A DNA stretch of 12,341 nt from Bacteroidia bacterium (GTDB taxonomy: Bacteria > Bacteroidota > Bacteroidia > NS11-12g > UBA9320), in NCBI GenBank assembly GCA_022425465.1, contig JAKMFK010000060.1, positions 1-12,341 of the forward strand, read 5' to 3'. The position numbers and the translations under genes were made by a program. Shown piece by piece: positions 1-7,582 of the stretch. Under the pieces are notes generated by a model. That model saw nothing but the letters and a program-made list of their open reading frames with translations, was not told the origin of the DNA and ran no database searches. The number at the start of each line of letters is the position of its first letter. Position 1 is the first letter of the stretch.

Positions 1-1253
1 GAGAATATGTTAGAATGAGCCTAGGTGGTCTGCACGATGAGTCTGAACTACGCGGTCATCGAAAAACATACATTGGTGCCATGCCCGGACGAATCATTCA
101 ATCACTCAAAAAAGCGGGAAAAAGTAACCCCATATTTGTATTGGATGAAATTGATAAAATAGGAAACGATTTCAGAGGTGACCCATCCTCTGCATTACTT
201 GAAATATTGGACCCAGAGCAAAATAATGCCTTCCATGATAATTATGTGGATTTGGATTATGACTTGAGCAATGTATTGTTCATATCTACTGCAAACCGAC
301 TCGATACGATTCAACCTGCATTGAGAGACCGAATGGAAATCATTGATATCACGGGTTATACCGTTGAGGAGAAAATTGGAATTGCTAAAAAACATCTGCT
401 ACCGAAACAAAAAAAGGAACATGGTTTAAAATCCAAAGATCTTCGAATGTCTGATAAAGTCATTGAAAAGGTGGTTGATGAGTACACCCGAGAGAGCGGT
501 GTTCGTACCTTGGATAAACGACTTGCTAAGATATGCAGATGGCAAGCTAAAGAATTGGTATATGGTAATGAAACCAAACCAACCATTAGTTTAGCTGATG
601 CAGAACAGATTTTGGGTAAAGACAAGATTGAAAAAGACCTCTATGAAACCAATGAAGTTGCTGGTGTGGTAACGGGTCTGGCATGGACTAGTGTTGGTGG
701 CGATATTTTGTTTGTTGAAACTTCTTTAACCAAAGGGAAAGGAAAAATAACCCTCACTGGACAATTGGGAGACGTCATGAAAGAAAGTGCTATCAATGCC
801 AATACCTGGCTAAAGGCAAATGCTCATACCTATGGCATCAACCACTTGATATTTGATCAATATGATATTCATATTCATTTTCCTGCAGGTGCCGTCCCAA
901 AAGATGGCCCAAGTGCTGGTATTACCATTTTAACTGCATTGGCTTCGATCATAACTCAACGTAAAGTTAAAAATCGTCTAGCTATGACTGGAGAAATTAC
1001 TTTAAGAGGTAAAGTATTGCCCGTTGGAGGAATTAAGGAAAAAATCCTTGCAGCTAAACGTGCTGGAATAAAAGAAATCATTATGTCTAAGGCAAATCGT
1101 AAAGATATTGAGGACATTAACCCATCGTACATCTCCAACCTTAAATTTCATTTTGTAGATCAAATGAGTGAAGTTTTAGATCATGCACTAACCAAACAAA
1201 AGGTCAAAAATGCAAAAACATGGGAGGTTGTGATTCCCAAGGAAAATTCCTAA
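1..1253 (+). CDS. lon: Lon ATP-dependent protease, C-terminal part (5' end outside window)
   Basis: Lon is a cytoplasmic AAA+ serine protease that unfolds and degrades damaged and regulatory proteins. The frame is open to the left edge (codons for E-Y-V-R precede the first ATG at 15), so that ATG is internal, and the N-terminal substrate domain and Walker A lie outside. Counting from that ATG, I see Walker B FVLDEIDK (41-48), a sensor-1-like Asn in STANRLD (94), a sensor-2 Arg in [10 protein letters not shown] (164), then the protease domain. The catalytic dyad is complete: Ser300 in PKDGPSAG and Lys341 in GGIKEK. The visible part aligns from memory with E. coli Lon along its whole length, with no break. 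Its TAA stop lies 3 bases from the stop of the convergent pseudouridine synthase gene, and I see no terminator hairpin in the gap. Confidence 0.97.
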   Translation, partial: EYVRMSLGGLHDESELRGHRKTYIGAMPGRIIQSLKKAGKSNPIFVLDEIDKIGNDFRGDPSSALLEILDPEQNNAFHDNYVDLDYDLSNVLFISTANRLDTIQPALRDRMEIIDITGYTVEEKIGIAKKHLLPKQKKEHGLKSKDLRMSDKVIEKVVDEYTRESGVRTLDKRLAKICRWQAKELVYGNETKPTISLADAEQILGKDKIEKDLYETNEVAGVVTGLAWTSVGGDILFVETSLTKGKGKITLTGQLGDVMKESAINANTWLKANAHTYGINHLIFDQYDIHIHFPAGAVPKDGPSAGITILTALASIITQRKVKNRLAMTGEITLRGKVLPVGGIKEKILAAKRAGIKEIIMSKANRKDIEDINPSYISNLKFHFVDQMSEVLDHALTKQKVKNAKTWEVVIPKENS

Positions 1254-1256
1254 AAA

Positions 1257-1985
1257 TTAATAATTAGGTAAATCAAATTTTCTTAATTGGGAAATAAAGA
1301 CCTTAAAATCTTTTGGATAATCAGCTTGTATTTCCATAACAGTTCCGTCAATGTCCATAATAGTCAATGAATACGCATGCAATGCAAATCGGTTAATCAT
1401 AGGTCGTTCTTCTGAATCCTTTTTAAGGTTGAACTTTTTCTTGAAACTGGATAAAAAGGGTATCTTACCTCCATAAATTTCATCCGCAGCTATCGGTGCA
1501 TTTTGAGAAGCTAAATGGATTCTGATTTGATGTTGTCTACCCGATTCTGGACTACATGAAATCAGCGTATAATGCGTAAAATTTTCAAGGGTATTAAAGG
1601 TTGTTTTACTGGGTTTCCCTTTCTGCTTATTAATGGCACTCCTCCCACTTCTGGTGGTTGCTAGTGGAAGGTCTACTGTGAAATTATCGTAAGAGTGGAT
1701 TCCATGGGATATAGCGTGATACGTTTTTTTGACTATTCTTTTTTCAAACGCTTGGGCTGCATGAGCGTATGCGTCGGAATTTTTAGATAACAGCAATACA
1801 CCACTGGTTTCTTTATCCAATCGATGACAAAGTTGCAATTGATCATCATATTTTTTAGCTTGTTCAAAAACGGAATTAGCTAGACCAATTCGTTCATGAA
1901 GACTGCTTACACCCGGAGGTTTATTAATTGCCAAGTAATTGGAGTTTTCAAATACGATTTGTTCCTTAAATTTAAATCTTTTCAC
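1257..1985 (-). CDS. RluA-family 23S rRNA/tRNA pseudouridine synthase
   Basis: This enzyme isomerises uridine to pseudouridine in structured RNA. The 242 residues form one catalytic domain with no N-terminal S4 domain, so it resembles the short RluA/TruC branch rather than RluC/RluD. Visible motifs are NKPPGV (21-26), the catalytic loop HRLDKETSG (54-62) with the nucleophilic Asp57, and GRQHQIRIHL (149-158), where Gln replaces the more usual Thr of GRTHQIRVHL. The target base cannot be told from sequence. The start is GTG at 1985-1983, overlapping the hisS stop as GTGA. No other start lies nearby, so translational coupling to hisS is likely. It is the last gene of the minus-strand operon LTA-synthase-like, hisS, rluA-like. 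Family assignment is firm; the exact substrate is unknown. Confidence 0.93.
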   Translation of the reverse strand: MKRFKFKEQIVFENSNYLAINKPPGVSSLHERIGLANSVFEQAKKYDDQLQLCHRLDKETSGVLLLSKNSDAYAHAAQAFEKRIVKKTYHAISHGIHSYDNFTVDLPLATTRSGRSAINKQKGKPSKTTFNTLENFTHYTLISCSPESGRQHQIRIHLASQNAPIAADEIYGGKIPFLSSFKKKFNLKKDSEERPMINRFALHAYSLTIMDIDGTVMEIQADYPKDFKVFISQLRKFDLPNY

Positions 1986-3355
1986 GACTTAAGTATGGAT
2001 ATACAATCTTCTACACCTTGCTTTGTTTGATCTCCAGAAGATAGATTTTTCAAGGTTAGAACTGCAGACTCCATTTCATCCTGTCCAATTACAATAGCAT
2101 GGGTAAATCCTTTATTATTGGCAAAATCTAACTGTTTATTAATCCGTTTTTTATCTGGATAAACCAATGTTGATATTCCAGCTTGTCTAAGTTTTTGTGC
2201 AACTCCAATACCATAGCGTTGTGATTCAAGGTCAAAATGACAAATCAAAACAGATTGATTAGCTGATTTGTGATCTGGCCATAAATTTTGAGTCTCTAAT
2301 ATTTCATACAATCGATCTACACCAAAGCTAATACCAACCCCTGACACATCTTTTAAACCAAAGATATCGGTTAGGTTATCATATCTGCCACCACCCGATA
2401 CACTTCCTATATCGCTGTCTAGAATAATCGCCTCAAAAATACATCCGGTATAATAATCCAGCCCACGAGCAAGACTTAGATCAAGTTCTAATTTTATGGT
2501 TAATGGTGAATCACCCAAAAATCCTACAAGTTTTCTTAAATCCTCAATAGCATCCATTGCCAGCGTATTTGAGTTAAAAGAAGAAGCGAGCTGATCCAGC
2601 ATGTCTACATTCAAATCAGAAACAGTAATCAATTCAAAAAGCTGAAAGCATTTAGCTTTTTCAACTCCTGCATCCATTAGCTCTTTAATCACTCCATCTT
2701 TTCCAACCTTATCCAATTTATCTAAAGTGGACGTAAATCTGGCAACTGGGAAATCAAGTGAAAGTTCATCAACCATCGCCTCTAAAAATTTTCGATGATT
2801 GAGTTTAACTACTGCATTAGATAGTCCAAGCTTTGTAAACACCTCATCATAAATATGAATTAAGTCTGCCTCATGTATCAAAGAAGAACTGCCTATACAA
2901 TCCGCATCACACTGTGTAAATTCTCTAAACCTTCCTTTTTGAGGACGGTCTGCCCGCCAAACTGGTTGTATCTGATATCTTCTAAAAGGAAACGAAATTT
3001 CATTCCTATGTTGCACAACAAATCGAGCAAATGGAACAGTCAGGTCATACCTCAAACCAAGCTTGGATTCACCAGGAATCCATCTTTCAGGAAATAACTC
3101 ATTGATTTTTTGTGCCTTTTCTTCGTCAATTTCATGAACGATCTCTCGATTACTCCTAATTTTATACAATAATTTATCACCTTCATCTCCATATTTACCC
3201 GTGAGCATACTTAGGTTTTCGATAGCAGGAGTTTCCAGCGGCTCGAAGGCGTATTTTTTGAATACTACTTTAATTATATCCAAAATAATGTTACGTTTTC
3301 GCATAACTTCTGGTCCAAAATCTCGGGTACCTTGTGGATTGGAAGGTTTTTGCAT
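1982..3355 (-). CDS. hisS: Histidyl-tRNA synthetase
   Basis: HisRS is a class II aminoacyl-tRNA synthetase that charges tRNA-His in the cytoplasm. The 457 residues are a usual length. In order I see PQGTRDF near the N-terminus, motif 1 around FEPLETPAIE (37-46), motif 2 with GRFREFTQCDAD (141-152), the histidine-specific block ARGLDYYTGCIFEA (296-309) with GGGRYDNL (321-328), and motif 3 GVGISFGVDRL (339-349). A C-terminal anticodon-binding domain runs from about 367 to the end. The start is ATG at 3355-3353, which fits the PQGTRD N-terminus. The gene begins 15 bases after the stop of the LTA-synthase-like gene, and its TGA overlaps the GTG of the pseudouridine synthase gene, so all three are probably cotranscribed. 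Nothing essential is missing. Confidence 0.98.
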   Translation of the reverse strand: MQKPSNPQGTRDFGPEVMRKRNIILDIIKVVFKKYAFEPLETPAIENLSMLTGKYGDEGDKLLYKIRSNREIVHEIDEEKAQKINELFPERWIPGESKLGLRYDLTVPFARFVVQHRNEISFPFRRYQIQPVWRADRPQKGRFREFTQCDADCIGSSSLIHEADLIHIYDEVFTKLGLSNAVVKLNHRKFLEAMVDELSLDFPVARFTSTLDKLDKVGKDGVIKELMDAGVEKAKCFQLFELITVSDLNVDMLDQLASSFNSNTLAMDAIEDLRKLVGFLGDSPLTIKLELDLSLARGLDYYTGCIFEAIILDSDIGSVSGGGRYDNLTDIFGLKDVSGVGISFGVDRLYEILETQNLWPDHKSANQSVLICHFDLESQRYGIGVAQKLRQAGISTLVYPDKKRINKQLDFANNKGFTHAIVIGQDEMESAVLTLKNLSSGDQTKQGVEDCISILKS

Positions 3356-3370
3356 TGCAACAAAGGTAAG

Positions 3371-5233
3371 TTACTGGTTTTTAAAATTGTTATTTAACAA
3401 TCTATAGTTGTACTTCTGAATATACATCTTCAATTTTTGCAACATCATTTCGACCGCCTCAGGCATTTGAATAGACATATCAACTAAATGAGTTGGGTCT
3501 GATTTATAATTAAATAATCGAACGTGCTGATCACCATTCCATTCAATAGTTAGTGAATCTGTGGTATAGGTGTAAATATTACCATCAAAATGGGCTATTC
3601 CATTAGTAGACGAATCACTGAGCAAACTAGTCCCAAATGCATAATGACTTCCTGTAGATGCTAGATGTTTAATCGTCGTAAAAATATCAATATGTTGAAC
3701 AACCCGTGGCTCCTCACGATGATCAACCCATTTTGGAGCGTAGACAAATAGAGGAACTGCATACTTTCCTCGATATGATTGATAAGCTCTCGATTCATTG
3801 ATGGAGGAATGATCTGCTGTAATAATAAAAATAGTGTTCCTAAACCAACTCTCCGATTGGATAGAATCAAAAAATTTTCTTAAAGCATGGTCAGTGTAAA
3901 CAATCGATTGATGAATATCACTAGTCCCCTTTGGAAGGTCAACATACTTATCAGGAATTCGATATGGATGATGACTACTTAATGTAAATATTCCTGAAAA
4001 CCACGGTTGGTTTTGAGAAGATAATTTGGAGCCACAATAGGCTAAAAACGGTTCATCATAGATACCCCATGTTCCATCAAAATCTGCGATATCGGGATAA
4101 TCTTGCTTTGCATAGTAATTATCTATTCCTTGAGATTGCAAATAGGGTTTAAATCCCATTGATAATTCATCTGCACCATGAAAAAATGAAGTCGTATAGC
4201 CTACTTTTTTTAACGCTTTAGGAATTGTATTAATATCAGATTGTGTATAGAGTGAACCAATAAAAGGTTGTTTGCTTAAACAAGGTATTCCCGCTATGCA
4301 AGAAGCTACTGCATCAATAGACCGAAGACCATTTGCATAAGCGTTCGTAAAGTTGAGAGATTGATTCATCAAACTATCTAAAAAAGGAGTATAACTTGGT
4401 CTATTACTTTTATTGAGTTGGGTATATTCCTGCCCAAAACTCTCAAGCAGAATCAAACAAATATTCGGATTTTGAATAGGTAACTCTTCATACGTTTTAG
4501 CATCCTTTGACAAGTTCTCTCTCAATAAGTCATCAGAAAAGTAAGCTTTGTATTTAATATCTTGTTTCCCATAAGACTCCAACAAGAAATAGATTGGTGT
4601 AACAGCATAAGTCACTTCATCGCTAGTTAATTCTGCATAAGCATCCATTAAATTTAACGGTTTTAGTGCTATACCTCCACGAGCAAAAAAGCCAATTAGT
4701 AAAAATGTAAAAAAGCTTAATACTAGCCCAGCTTTTCGAGTGATATCTATACTCAAATTATGGTAGATTTTATTTACTAGGAAAATGACAACTAGTATTA
4801 GTATTACAAAATACCAATTTTCTAAAATGTATCCCCATAAAATAACTGGACTCTGACCAGAAACAAGCTGAAATAATTCTGGTCCAACAATAACCTTACT
4901 TACAGGCAAATACAATACTGCTACTAGATTAAAAACAAGAGCGAATAAAAACAGTAAACTAAATACAAATTGAGTAAAAAAACGCCACCATTTTTTTTGG
5001 AAAAATAACCCAACACCTATGCATATAAATAGTGGAGCATACCATATAGCGAGTGTTTTCAAATCAAATCTTACCAGATAAATCACATAGCTCGATAAAT
5101 CATTTATGACTATATTATCATTCGTAAGAAATAGCCAAATACGACTTATCCAAAAAGGAAGAACTAAGCAAAAAAGAAAAGAGAAAGTCTTAACAATATT
5201 TTTTATCCTAAAATCCACTTGAATAGATTGCAA
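3371..5233 (-). CDS. LTA synthase family (sulfatase-fold) membrane phosphotransferase
   Basis: This is a membrane enzyme of the LtaS/OpgB/phosphoethanolamine-transferase superfamily. About five hydrophobic segments (roughly 12-36, 50-77, 85-112, 136-155, 168-188) precede an extracytoplasmic alkaline-phosphatase-fold domain (about 255-600). Visible catalytic features are the metal-ligand block ICLILLESFG (Glu264), the probable nucleophile Ser305 in NGLRSIDA, TLSSHHPY (417-424) and the metal ligands Asp473/His474 in ITADHSS. Known relatives move phosphoglycerol or phosphoethanolamine from phospholipid to an envelope polymer. Gram-negative bacteria lack LTA, so the acceptor here is unknown. The start is uncertain. 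The furthest start is TTG at 5233 (an in-frame TAG lies 9 bases upstream), and GTG at 5218 is a good alternative that would leave the rpmE2 promoter wholly outside the gene. hisS follows 15 bases downstream, so this is probably the first gene of that operon. Confidence 0.9.
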   Translation of the reverse strand: MQSIQVDFRIKNIVKTFSFLFCLVLPFWISRIWLFLTNDNIVINDLSSYVIYLVRFDLKTLAIWYAPLFICIGVGLFFQKKWWRFFTQFVFSLLFLFALVFNLVAVLYLPVSKVIVGPELFQLVSGQSPVILWGYILENWYFVILILVVIFLVNKIYHNLSIDITRKAGLVLSFFTFLLIGFFARGGIALKPLNLMDAYAELTSDEVTYAVTPIYFLLESYGKQDIKYKAYFSDDLLRENLSKDAKTYEELPIQNPNICLILLESFGQEYTQLNKSNRPSYTPFLDSLMNQSLNFTNAYANGLRSIDAVASCIAGIPCLSKQPFIGSLYTQSDINTIPKALKKVGYTTSFFHGADELSMGFKPYLQSQGIDNYYAKQDYPDIADFDGTWGIYDEPFLAYCGSKLSSQNQPWFSGIFTLSSHHPYRIPDKYVDLPKGTSDIHQSIVYTDHALRKFFDSIQSESWFRNTIFIITADHSSINESRAYQSYRGKYAVPLFVYAPKWVDHREEPRVVQHIDIFTTIKHLASTGSHYAFGTSLLSDSSTNGIAHFDGNIYTYTTDSLTIEWNGDQHVRLFNYKSDPTHLVDMSIQMPEAVEMMLQKLKMYIQKYNYRLLNNNFKNQ

Positions 5234-5248
5234 ATTATACTAAATTTG
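5219..5248 (+). promoter_or_regulatory. Bacteroidota-type promoter of rpmE2
   Basis: The -33 element TTG (5219-5221) and the -7 element TAAATTTG (5241-5248) are separated by exactly 19 bases. This matches the Bacteroidota primary sigma-factor consensus TTG-N19-TAnnTTTG at every fixed position. Transcription would begin near 5253-5256, giving rpmE2 a leader of about 75 bases. The promoter overlaps the TTG start (5233) of the divergent LTA-synthase-like gene, or abuts its alternative GTG start (5218). Confidence 0.75.
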
Positions 5249-5330
5249 CAGTCCTTTAAAAGGAAAAATTGAATTTAGTTGAATTAAACGGTAAGTTCAT
5301 ATTTACATAACCATAGCGATTTTAAATAAA

Positions 5331-5582
5331 ATGAAAAGCGAAATACACCCAGATAACTACCGATTAGTTGTTTTCAAGGACATGTCTAACGGATATCAGT
5401 TTCTAACTAAATCTTGTGTTGAGACCAAAGAAACAATTACATACGAAGACGGAAACGAGTATCCAGTATACAAGCTAGAGATTTCTAGTGCTTCTCATCC
5501 ATTTTACACTGGAAAGACCAATTTCGTGGATACAGCTGGTAGAATTGATAAATTTAACAAGCGTTACGCCAAAAAGAAATAG
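5331..5582 (+). CDS. rpmE2: 50S ribosomal protein L31 type B
   Basis: This is bL31, a small protein of the large ribosomal subunit that helps bridge the two subunits. The 83-residue length, the N-terminus [11 protein letters not shown] and the blocks [10 protein letters not shown] and [10 protein letters not shown] identify the type B form. The zinc-binding Cys pairs of type A are absent; only one Cys (29) is seen. The start ATG is preceded by an A/T-rich stretch with no Shine-Dalgarno, as is usual in Bacteroidota. It has a consensus promoter at 5219-5248 and a leader of about 75 bases. A terminator-like hairpin (5605-5635) follows, after which the GlmU-like gene begins. E. coli L31 regulates its own mRNA; whether this leader does so cannot be told from one sequence. 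Confidence 0.97.
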   Translation: MKSEIHPDNYRLVVFKDMSNGYQFLTKSCVETKETITYEDGNEYPVYKLEISSASHPFYTGKTNFVDTAGRIDKFNKRYAKKK

Positions 5583-5604
5583 GCATAACACCAACAATAT
5601 CAAC

Positions 5605-5635
5605 AAGGCTTTCTATATTTGGAGGGCCTTTTTTT
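5605..5635 (+). terminator. Intrinsic terminator-like hairpin between rpmE2 and the GlmU-like gene
   Basis: A nine-pair stem forms between 5605-5613 and 5622-5630, with two G-U pairs in RNA and a loop of 8 (5614-5621). The outer pairs are AAGGC/GCCTT. A T-run at 5629-5635 follows and touches the ATG at 5636. It has the shape of an intrinsic terminator for rpmE2. Because the next gene starts immediately, it may be partial (attenuating) or bypassed by a separate promoter. Confidence 0.65.
5614..5621 (+). promoter_or_regulatory. Possible -7 element for the GlmU-like gene, inside the hairpin loop
   Basis: TATATTTG matches the Bacteroidota -7 consensus TAnnTTTG exactly. It fills the loop of the hairpin at 5605-5630 and ends 14 bases before the ATG at 5636, so the leader would be very short. 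No TTG lies 19 bases upstream (5592-5594 reads CAA), so the promoter is only half supported. Confidence 0.3.
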
Positions 5636-6826
5636 ATGAATATCATATTATTTGACGATCATCGGAGAGTAGATTTACTCCCATTAGCTTTCACAAGACC
5701 ATGTGCAGAGTTAAGGGTTGGTATACTAACCATATCAGAAAAATGGGCTAAACACTTACCTGGTAAAACTTCTCACCTAACTCAAGATTACCTTAGCGAA
5801 AAGTATGCTCTAAACCACGAGAATGAGAACTTATACATCAATGGCAGAGCATTACCAGATGATGACTTAATATCACAAATAAATTCGCTTTCAAATAATG
5901 AAACTTTAATAAATGATGAAGTCATCATTGCTTTCAAAACTGAAGCTCATTTAACTAGTTATGAGGAATTAGTTCAATTTTCATCGGCAAAATCACAAAA
6001 AGAGATATCATGTACCTTAATAAATCATACACACGATATATTCTCTAAAAATGGAAGTGAAATCAAAGCAGATTTTGAAATCTTAACTAAAAATCGTGAT
6101 AGTCATCAACTATCAGCCACAAATACACATATTGGTAAAAGTATTTTTATTGAAGAGGGAGTTCGAGCAGAGGCAGTTATATTTAATACAGAAAACGGAC
6201 CCATTTATCTAGGAAAAAATAGTACAGTCATGGAGGGCAGCCTTATTAGAGGCCCCTTTGCACTTGGTGAAAATGCTACAATTAAAATGGGTGCCAAAAT
6301 TTATGGCGATACCACGGTTGGCCCGCAATGCAAAGTTGGAGGAGAAGTAAGTAATTCTATATTTTATAAAAATAGCAACAAAGGACATGACGGTTTTATC
6401 GGGAATTCTGTTGTTGGTGAGTGGTGTAATCTCGGGGCAGACACCAATAGTTCTAATCTAAAAAACAACTACGCAAATGTTAAATTATGGGACTATTCAA
6501 AACAACGATTTTTAGATACCGGACTACAATTTTGTGGTTTGATTATGGGTGATCACAGTAAGTGTGGTATAAATACCATGTTCAATACTGGAACTGTAGT
6601 AGGTGTATCAGCTAATATTTTTGGTGGGAATTTCCCAAGGAATTTTATTCCATCATTCACTTGGGGCGGTTCATCTGGCTTTGCAACCTATCAAACCAAT
6701 AAGGCTTTTCAAACTGCCAAAAAAGTAATGGAAAGACGAAATGAAGAACTCACAGAACAAGAACAAAAAATATTATTATCCATTTTTGAAAATACTTCAG
6801 CGTATCGATTTTGGGAAAAAAACTAA
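5636..6826 (+). CDS. GlmU-like sugar-1-phosphate nucleotidyltransferase/acyltransferase
   Basis: The 396-residue protein has an N-terminal nucleotidyltransferase-like part (about 1-155) and a C-terminal left-handed beta-helix of hexapeptide repeats (about 165-330), seen in IYLGKNSTVMEG, GPFALGENATIKMGAKIYG and IGNSVVGEWCNLGADT. The N-terminus MNIILFDD with FTRPCAELRVG and ISEKW is the signature of the Bacteroidota GlmU-like family (TIGR03991, from memory). That family is inferred to act as UDP-GlcNAc diphosphorylase plus glucosamine-1-phosphate acetyltransferase, feeding peptidoglycan and LPS synthesis. The classical GxGTRM pyrophosphorylase loop of E. coli GlmU is absent, so the nucleotide or sugar used could differ. 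The ATG directly follows the T-run of a hairpin, and GGAGG (5621-5625) lies 10 bases upstream of it. tpiA begins 6 bases after the stop, so the two are surely cotranscribed. Confidence 0.88.
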   Translation: MNIILFDDHRRVDLLPLAFTRPCAELRVGILTISEKWAKHLPGKTSHLTQDYLSEKYALNHENENLYINGRALPDDDLISQINSLSNNETLINDEVIIAFKTEAHLTSYEELVQFSSAKSQKEISCTLINHTHDIFSKNGSEIKADFEILTKNRDSHQLSATNTHIGKSIFIEEGVRAEAVIFNTENGPIYLGKNSTVMEGSLIRGPFALGENATIKMGAKIYGDTTVGPQCKVGGEVSNSIFYKNSNKGHDGFIGNSVVGEWCNLGADTNSSNLKNNYANVKLWDYSKQRFLDTGLQFCGLIMGDHSKCGINTMFNTGTVVGVSANIFGGNFPRNFIPSFTWGGSSGFATYQTNKAFQTAKKVMERRNEELTEQEQKILLSIFENTSAYRFWEKN

Positions 6827-6832
6827 CATAAA

Positions 6833-7582
6833 ATGAGACAAAAAATAGTAGCAGGAAACTGGAAGATGAACCTTGATATCAATGAAGGTAAAGCGTTATT
6901 AACTGAAATTTTAGATTCTAACATTAATCAAGATACATTAACCATTATAGCACCACCTGCTGTTCATCTAAACAGCTTTAACCAGATGCTATCACATACC
7001 ACCATAGCTCTCGCAGCACAAAACTGTCACCAGCAAGATTCAGGTGCATACACAGGAGAATTATCTGCTGGTATGCTCAGAAGTGTTGGAGTAGAATATG
7101 TCATTTTAGGACATAGTGAACGAAGAGAATATTTTATGGAAGACAGTTTATCTTTATCCTTCAAGGTAAATAACGTCATTAAACATGGTTTAAGACCCAT
7201 TTATTGCTGTGGTGAAACACTAACTCAACGCCAAGAGGGTGAACATTTTAGAACTATAAGCAACCAAATTGAGCACGGATTATTCCATTTAAACGAAATG
7301 GAGCTACTAAATTGCATTATTGCATATGAACCTGTATGGGCTATTGGAACAGGCGAAACTGCATCACCTCAACAAGTTCAGGAAGTACATAGTTATATTC
7401 GAAAAACCATAGCCAAACAATATGGTGATATGGTAGCTGACAACATTTCCATTTTATACGGAGGTAGTGTAAAGCCTGCAAATGCAAAAGAATTATTTAC
7501 CTGCCCTGATATTGACGGTGGACTAATAGGAGGAGCTGCACTGAATGCAGAAAGCTTTGCCGCTATTAGTAACAGCTTCTAA
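6833..7582 (+). CDS. tpiA: Triosephosphate isomerase
   Basis: TpiA interconverts dihydroxyacetone phosphate and glyceraldehyde 3-phosphate in glycolysis and gluconeogenesis (cytoplasm, usually a homodimer). The 249 residues are of normal length, and every hallmark is present: GNWKMN with Asn9 and Lys11, ILGHSERR with the electrophilic His94, AYEPVWAIGTG with the catalytic Glu166 and flexible loop 6, and the phosphate-binding LYGGSVKP (208-215) and DGGLIGGAAL (228-237). The ATG lies 6 bases after the GlmU-like stop, with no promoter of its own visible, so expression depends on the upstream gene or the hairpin region. Its TAA (7580-7582) overlaps the TAG of the convergent outer-membrane protein gene by 3 shared bases, and no terminator hairpin is evident. 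Confidence 0.98.
   Translation: MRQKIVAGNWKMNLDINEGKALLTEILDSNINQDTLTIIAPPAVHLNSFNQMLSHTTIALAAQNCHQQDSGAYTGELSAGMLRSVGVEYVILGHSERREYFMEDSLSLSFKVNNVIKHGLRPIYCCGETLTQRQEGEHFRTISNQIEHGLFHLNEMELLNCIIAYEPVWAIGTGETASPQQVQEVHSYIRKTIAKQYGDMVADNISILYGGSVKPANAKELFTCPDIDGGLIGGAALNAESFAAISNSF

Noticed and set aside
1245..1256. Short palindrome near the lon stop (AGGAA/TTCCT)
   Set aside because: A five-base stem with a two-base loop and no T-run is too weak to call a terminator.
3361..3368. TACCTTTG on the minus strand just before hisS, a match to the -7 consensus
   Set aside because: No TTG lies 19 bases upstream, and a start there would leave almost no leader. hisS is more simply expressed from the upstream operon.
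2873..3407. Two plus-strand open frames opposite hisS
   Set aside because: Both are antisense shadows of well-conserved hisS codons and show no recognisable protein features.
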